The notes beneath the pieces are model-generated. The model ran no database searches. It saw only the letters and a list, made by a program, of their open reading frames with translations, and was not told the origin of the DNA. A program made the translations under genes and the position numbers. From contig CP136064.1 of assembly GCA_032622095.1 (NCBI GenBank), forward strand, positions 255,295,863 to 255,359,862: a stretch of 64,000 nucleotides of DNA, in the 5' to 3' direction. Source of the DNA: Siphonodentalium dalli. Lineage: Eukaryota > Mollusca > Scaphopoda > Gadilida > Siphonodentaliidae. This document shows, in pieces, positions 60,181 to 64,000 of this stretch (its first letter is position 1; each line of letters begins with the position of its first letter).

Positions 60181-60386
60181 GAAAAATAATCGAAAAAGGG
60201 CCATAACTCTGTCAAAATATATTGGACCAACATCCGGATAGCATTATTTTTAGTAGACCTTAGATGCCTACATTCGCTAGAGATTTCGCGGTCCTCCTCC
60301 CATTAGTTTCTGAGTATTTCCAATTAAACAGAAAACGGCCGCAGTAGAAAAACAATATACTTCCTTGGTTACACCATGGAAGTATA
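60181..60386 (+). repeat. 206-bp hairpin-terminated unit B1
   Basis: Starts 'gaaaaataatcgaaaaaggg', contains 'ccataactctgtc' and ends in a hairpin (60356-60386: TATACTTCCTTGG / CCATGGAAGTATA, one mismatch, 5-nt loop). It looks identical to the units at 61927-62132, 62150-62355 and 62364-62569. Non-coding. Confidence 0.92.
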
Positions 60387-61893
60387 ATAATAGGGCAAAT
60401 CATGAGCTCAATAAATCGCAGTTAAGGGACGGAAAATATGAATTAGGATGATTATATCTTTCCCTTAACATGTGTGGGTTGATCTCAAGTGTTTGGGAGT
60501 GACCCCACCCCTGCCTCGAAATTGGGTGACGGGATTGGGAAATAGTCAAACCCGGCCCAAAATGCGAATTTTGAGAGCCCGTAACTCCGTTATTTTCCAA
60601 TGGATTTAAAAATTGTTTTTAGTATTGTGATCAGCTACTTACATTGATTATTTGTTATAAATTTTGTCTGATTCAGAGACGAATAACATTTTGTTTATTG
60701 GAAAGAATACGGGCCCACATTCAAAGTTTGAGGGCCCAAATCTCCGCCATTTTTTAACGGATTTACAATCTGTTTTCAGTTTTATGATCAACGTGTATGG
60801 TATATGTTATATATCAAGTTTCATATGATTCGGAGACGAAATAAATTTTGGTACCCCGGACCACCCCTCCCCTGACCCACAACACTGAACCGACACTGGC
60901 AAAATTTGGCTCATCGCGTGCTCTCTTCAGACCGCACGCATTGGCGTATCAGTTGACATCCAAAGTTTGACATCTTCGGAGGAGATGTGATCACAAGCAT
61001 ATGGGGCCAAATTTGCATTGTTTGAAGGCCCACAACTCTGACATTTTTCAATGGATTTTCGAAATTCTTTCAGTTTCTAGATCGGTTGGCGGTATGGATG
61101 TTATATTCCAAGTTTCATCCGATTCGGAAAAGAATACAAAATTGGTACCCCGGACCACCCCTCCCCTGACCCACAACACTGAACCGACACTGGCAAAATT
61201 TGGCCCATCGCGTGCTCTCTTCAGACCGCACGCACTGGGATATCAGACGACATCCAAAGTTCGACATCTTCGGAGGAGATAGGGTCACAAGCACATGGGA
61301 CCGACACTTGCAAACTTTGAGGGCCCGTAACTCTTGCATTTCTTCTCGGATTACAAAAATCCTTTCCGGTATGGGTTTGTTTTCGTTCAGGGAATCTACA
61401 TACTTAAATAGATGAATGTCAATAATAAAAAAAAATTGCGAAAATATTGCCCCCACCCCAGTGTAAAAATATATGTCCAACCCTGTCAAATTTTCTTCCT
61501 CGGACTAAGCTGACAACGGTCAACACGACTACAAAAACCAAATACAGTTATCTGGAATGATACGGGAGGACAACAGAGTACAATAAAATAGAGGTTTGCC
61601 AACTATGGGCGGTAACTCTTCAGGGAAAGGGCGGACCCAAGTTTTTATGCCCGTGGGCAGTAGTGCATATCGATATGTGCATACGGTCTAATTTTCGATG
61701 CTCTGCTTCTTATAATTTCCGAGATAATAAAATGACATTTTTTCAAATAAAGGGAGATAACTCCTCGGGGAAAACGCGGACAATATTCGTTATGCGACGA
61801 TGGCATACAACTCTTTGATCCCAAGATACGTACCAAGTTTTAGTGTGCTACTCCTGGTACTTTTCGAGTAATAAGGGTTGCAAAAGTGTCCAG
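60387..61893 (+). repeat. About 1.5-kb module C1
   Basis: Starts 'ataatagggcaaatcatgag' and ends 'gtgtccagta' before a (TAA)n run. Contains two tandem subunits of about 293 bp ('ggtaccccggaccacccctc' at 60850 and 61143). Its order of motifs ('gaccccacccctgcctcgaaatt', in pieces; 'ttatgcccgtgggcag'; 'gtaataagggttgcaaaa') parallels the 1,241-bp unit, so the two are diverged relatives. A second copy starts at 62570. Confidence 0.85.

Positions 61894-61926
<33 letters not shown>
61894..61926 (+). repeat. (TAA)n linker after module C1
   Basis: About eleven TAA repeats joining module C1 to unit B2; the longest of the four linkers in this chain. Confidence 0.9.
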
Positions 61927-61928
<2 letters not shown>

Positions 61929-62132
61929 AAAATAATCGAAAAAGGGCCATAACTCTGTCAAAATATATTGGACCAACATCCGGATAGCATTATTTTTAGT
62001 AGACCTTAGATGCCTACATTCGCTAGAGATTTCGCGGTCCTCCTCCCATTAGTTTCTGAGTATTTCCAATTAAACAGAAAACGGCCGCAGTAGAAAAACA
62101 ATATACTTCCTTGGTTACACCATGGAAGTATA
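61927..62132 (+). repeat. 206-bp hairpin-terminated unit B2
   Basis: Same as B1, with hairpin at 62102-62132 followed by a 17-bp TAA linker. Confidence 0.92.
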
Positions 62133-62149
62133 ATAATAATAATAATAAT

Positions 62150-62355
62150 GAAAAATAATCGAAAAAGGGCCATAACTCTGTCAAAATATATTGGACCAAC
62201 ATCCGGATAGCATTATTTTTAGTAGACCTTAGATGCCTACATTCGCTAGAGATTTCGCGGTCCTCCTCCCATTAGTTTCTGAGTATTTCCAATTAAACAG
62301 AAAACGGCCGCAGTAGAAAAACAATATACTTCCTTGGTTACACCATGGAAGTATA
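62150..62355 (+). repeat. 206-bp hairpin-terminated unit B3
   Basis: Same as B1, with hairpin at 62325-62355 followed by an 8-bp linker. Confidence 0.92.
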
Positions 62356-62363
62356 ATAATAAT

Positions 62364-62569
62364 GAAAAATAATCGAAAAAGGGCCATAACTCTGTCAAAA
62401 TATATTGGACCAACATCCGGATAGCATTATTTTTAGTAGACCTTAGATGCCTACATTCGCTAGAGATTTCGCGGTCCTCCTCCCATTAGTTTCTGAGTAT
62501 TTCCAATTAAACAGAAAACGGCCGCAGTAGAAAAACAATATACTTCCTTGGTTACACCATGGAAGTATA
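62364..62569 (+). repeat. 206-bp hairpin-terminated unit B4
   Basis: Same as B1, with hairpin at 62539-62569. It joins module C2 through the same 'ataataggg' junction that joins B1 to C1. Confidence 0.92.
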
Positions 62570-64000
62570 ATAATAGGGCAAATCATGAGCTCAATAAATC
62601 GCAGTTAAGGGACGGAAAATATGAATTAGGATGATTATATCTTTCCCTTAACATGTGTGGGTTGATCTCAAGTGTTTGGGAGTGACCCCACCCCTGCCTC
62701 GAAATTGGGTGACGGGATTGGGAAATAGTCAAACCCGGCCCAAAATGCGAATTTTGAGAGCCCGTAACTCAGTTATTTTCCAATGGATTTAAAAATTGTT
62801 TTGAGTATTGTGATCAGCTACTTACATTGATTATTTGTTATAATTTTTGTCTGATTCAGAGACGAATAACATTTTGTTTATTGGAAAGAATACGGGCCCA
62901 CATTCAAAGTTTGAGGGCCCAAATCTCCGCCATTTTTTAACGGATTTACAATCTGTTTTCAGTTTTATGATCAACGTGTATGGTAGATGTTATATATCAA
63001 GTTTCATATGATTCGGAGACGAAATAAATTTTGGTACCCCGGACCACTCCTCCCCTGACCCACAACACTGAACCGACACTGGCAAAATTTGGCTCATCGC
63101 GTGCTCTCTTCAGACCGCACGCATTGGCGTATCAGATGACATCCAAAGTTTGACATATTCGGAGGAGATGTGATCACAAGCATATGGGGCCATATTTGCA
63201 TTGTTTGAAGGCCCACAACTCTGTCATTTTTCAATGGATTTTCGAAATTCTTTCAGTTTCTAGATCGGTTGGCGGTATGGATGTTATATTCCAAGTTTCA
63301 TCCGATTCGGAGAAGAATAAAAAATTGGTACCCCGGACCACCCCTCCCCTGACCCACAACACTGAACCGACACTGGCAAAAGTTGGCCCATCGCGTGCTC
63401 TCTTCAGACCGCACGCATTGGCGTATCAGATGACATCCAAAGTTCTACATCTTCGGAGGAGATGTGCGCACAAGCACATGGGACCAAATTGCAAACTTTG
63501 AGGGCCCGTAACTCTTGCATTTCTTCTCGGATTACAAAAATCCTTTCCGGTATGGGTTTTTTTTCGTTCAGGGAATCTACATACTTAAATAGATGAATGT
63601 CTAATAATAAAAAAAATTGCGAAAATTTTGCCCCCACCCCAGTGTAAAAATATATGGCCAACCCTGTCAAATTTTCTTCTTCGGACTAAGCTGACAACGG
63701 TCAACACGACTACAAAAACCAAATACAGTTATCTGGAATGATACGGGAGGACAACAGAGTACAATAAAATAGAGGTTTGCCAACTATGGGCGGTAACTCT
63801 TCAGGGAAAGCGCGGACACAAGTTTTTATGCCCGTGGGCAGTAGTGCATATCGAGATGTGCATACGGTCTAATTTTCGATGTTCTGCTTCTTATAATTTC
63901 CGAGATAATAAAATGACATTTTTTCAAATAAAGGGAGATAACTCATCGATGAAAGCGCGGACAAAATCGTTATGGGCCATAGGCATAGAACTCATGTACC
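62570..64000 (+). repeat. About 1.5-kb module C2, cut by the window end
   Basis: Copy of module C1 (60387-61893) with scattered substitutions, so it is older or less homogenised than the 1,241-bp units. It includes the same 293-bp internal subunits (63034 and 63327). Short ORFs in it are shared with C1 and match no family. Confidence 0.88.

Overview
The window looks like a stretch of repeat-rich animal intergenic DNA, most likely from a mollusc or another lophotrochozoan. It is AT-rich and has no operon-like gene packing. It is full of short degenerate repeats with phrases such as 'gggccataactctg' and 'acggacggacagac', which I associate with mollusc genomes. I recognise no host gene, rRNA gene or intact tRNA gene. 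The only two long coding regions belong to transposons, so this is essentially a graveyard and nursery of mobile elements.

Left part (1-10.5 kb): a block of at least 3,203 bp occurs twice (1-3203 and 6623-9825) with almost no differences. Between the copies lies a 2.5-kb element with TA target duplications (3829-6325), which itself carries a 1.1-kb hAT-like insert (4595-5696). A short relative of the TA element at 39054-40048 lacks the hAT insert and preserves the empty target site, which proves the nesting. A 0.38-kb inverted repeat (3196-3578 / 10097-10478) brackets the second half of this region.

Middle-left (11.8-19.4 kb, minus strand): one uninterrupted 2,538-codon ORF encodes an endonuclease-bearing rolling-circle transposon (Helentron type). 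In order it carries a peptidase C76-like cysteine protease, an OTU cysteine protease, a basic KY/HR repeat tract, a zinc-rich DUF6570-like region, a Rep HUH nuclease, a PIF1-type helicase and a C-terminal endonuclease/exonuclease/phosphatase (EEP) domain.

Middle (19.4-42 kb): mostly non-coding. It holds two more hAT-like non-autonomous elements (20406-21523; 37582-38905, the latter with a perfect 8-bp target duplication), a decayed and internally deleted Tc1/mariner transposase, a long-TIR element (32393-33672) whose empty site is visible at about 40.07 kb, foldback elements, tandem duplications and microsatellites.

42.1-45.4 kb: a 5'-truncated non-LTR retrotransposon (end of the EEP domain, reverse transcriptase, C-terminal CCHC motif) ending in an ATGTT-type pentamer tail.

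Right part (48.36-64 kb): a near-perfect tandem array of 1,241-bp units (9 whole plus half a unit), followed by 206-bp units linked by (TAA)n and by about 1.5-kb modules. The 1,241-bp and 206-bp units end in the same kind of hairpin (arms TATACTTCC/GGAAGTATA) followed by ATAATA, although the inner stem differs between families. The repeats at 19.6-20.1 kb and 21.5-21.85 kb end in similar hairpins. This suggests that hairpin-terminated modules, possibly mobilised by a rolling-circle machinery such as the Helentron here, built the array. That link is inference. All similarity statements come from reading the sequence by eye; no alignment or database search was run.
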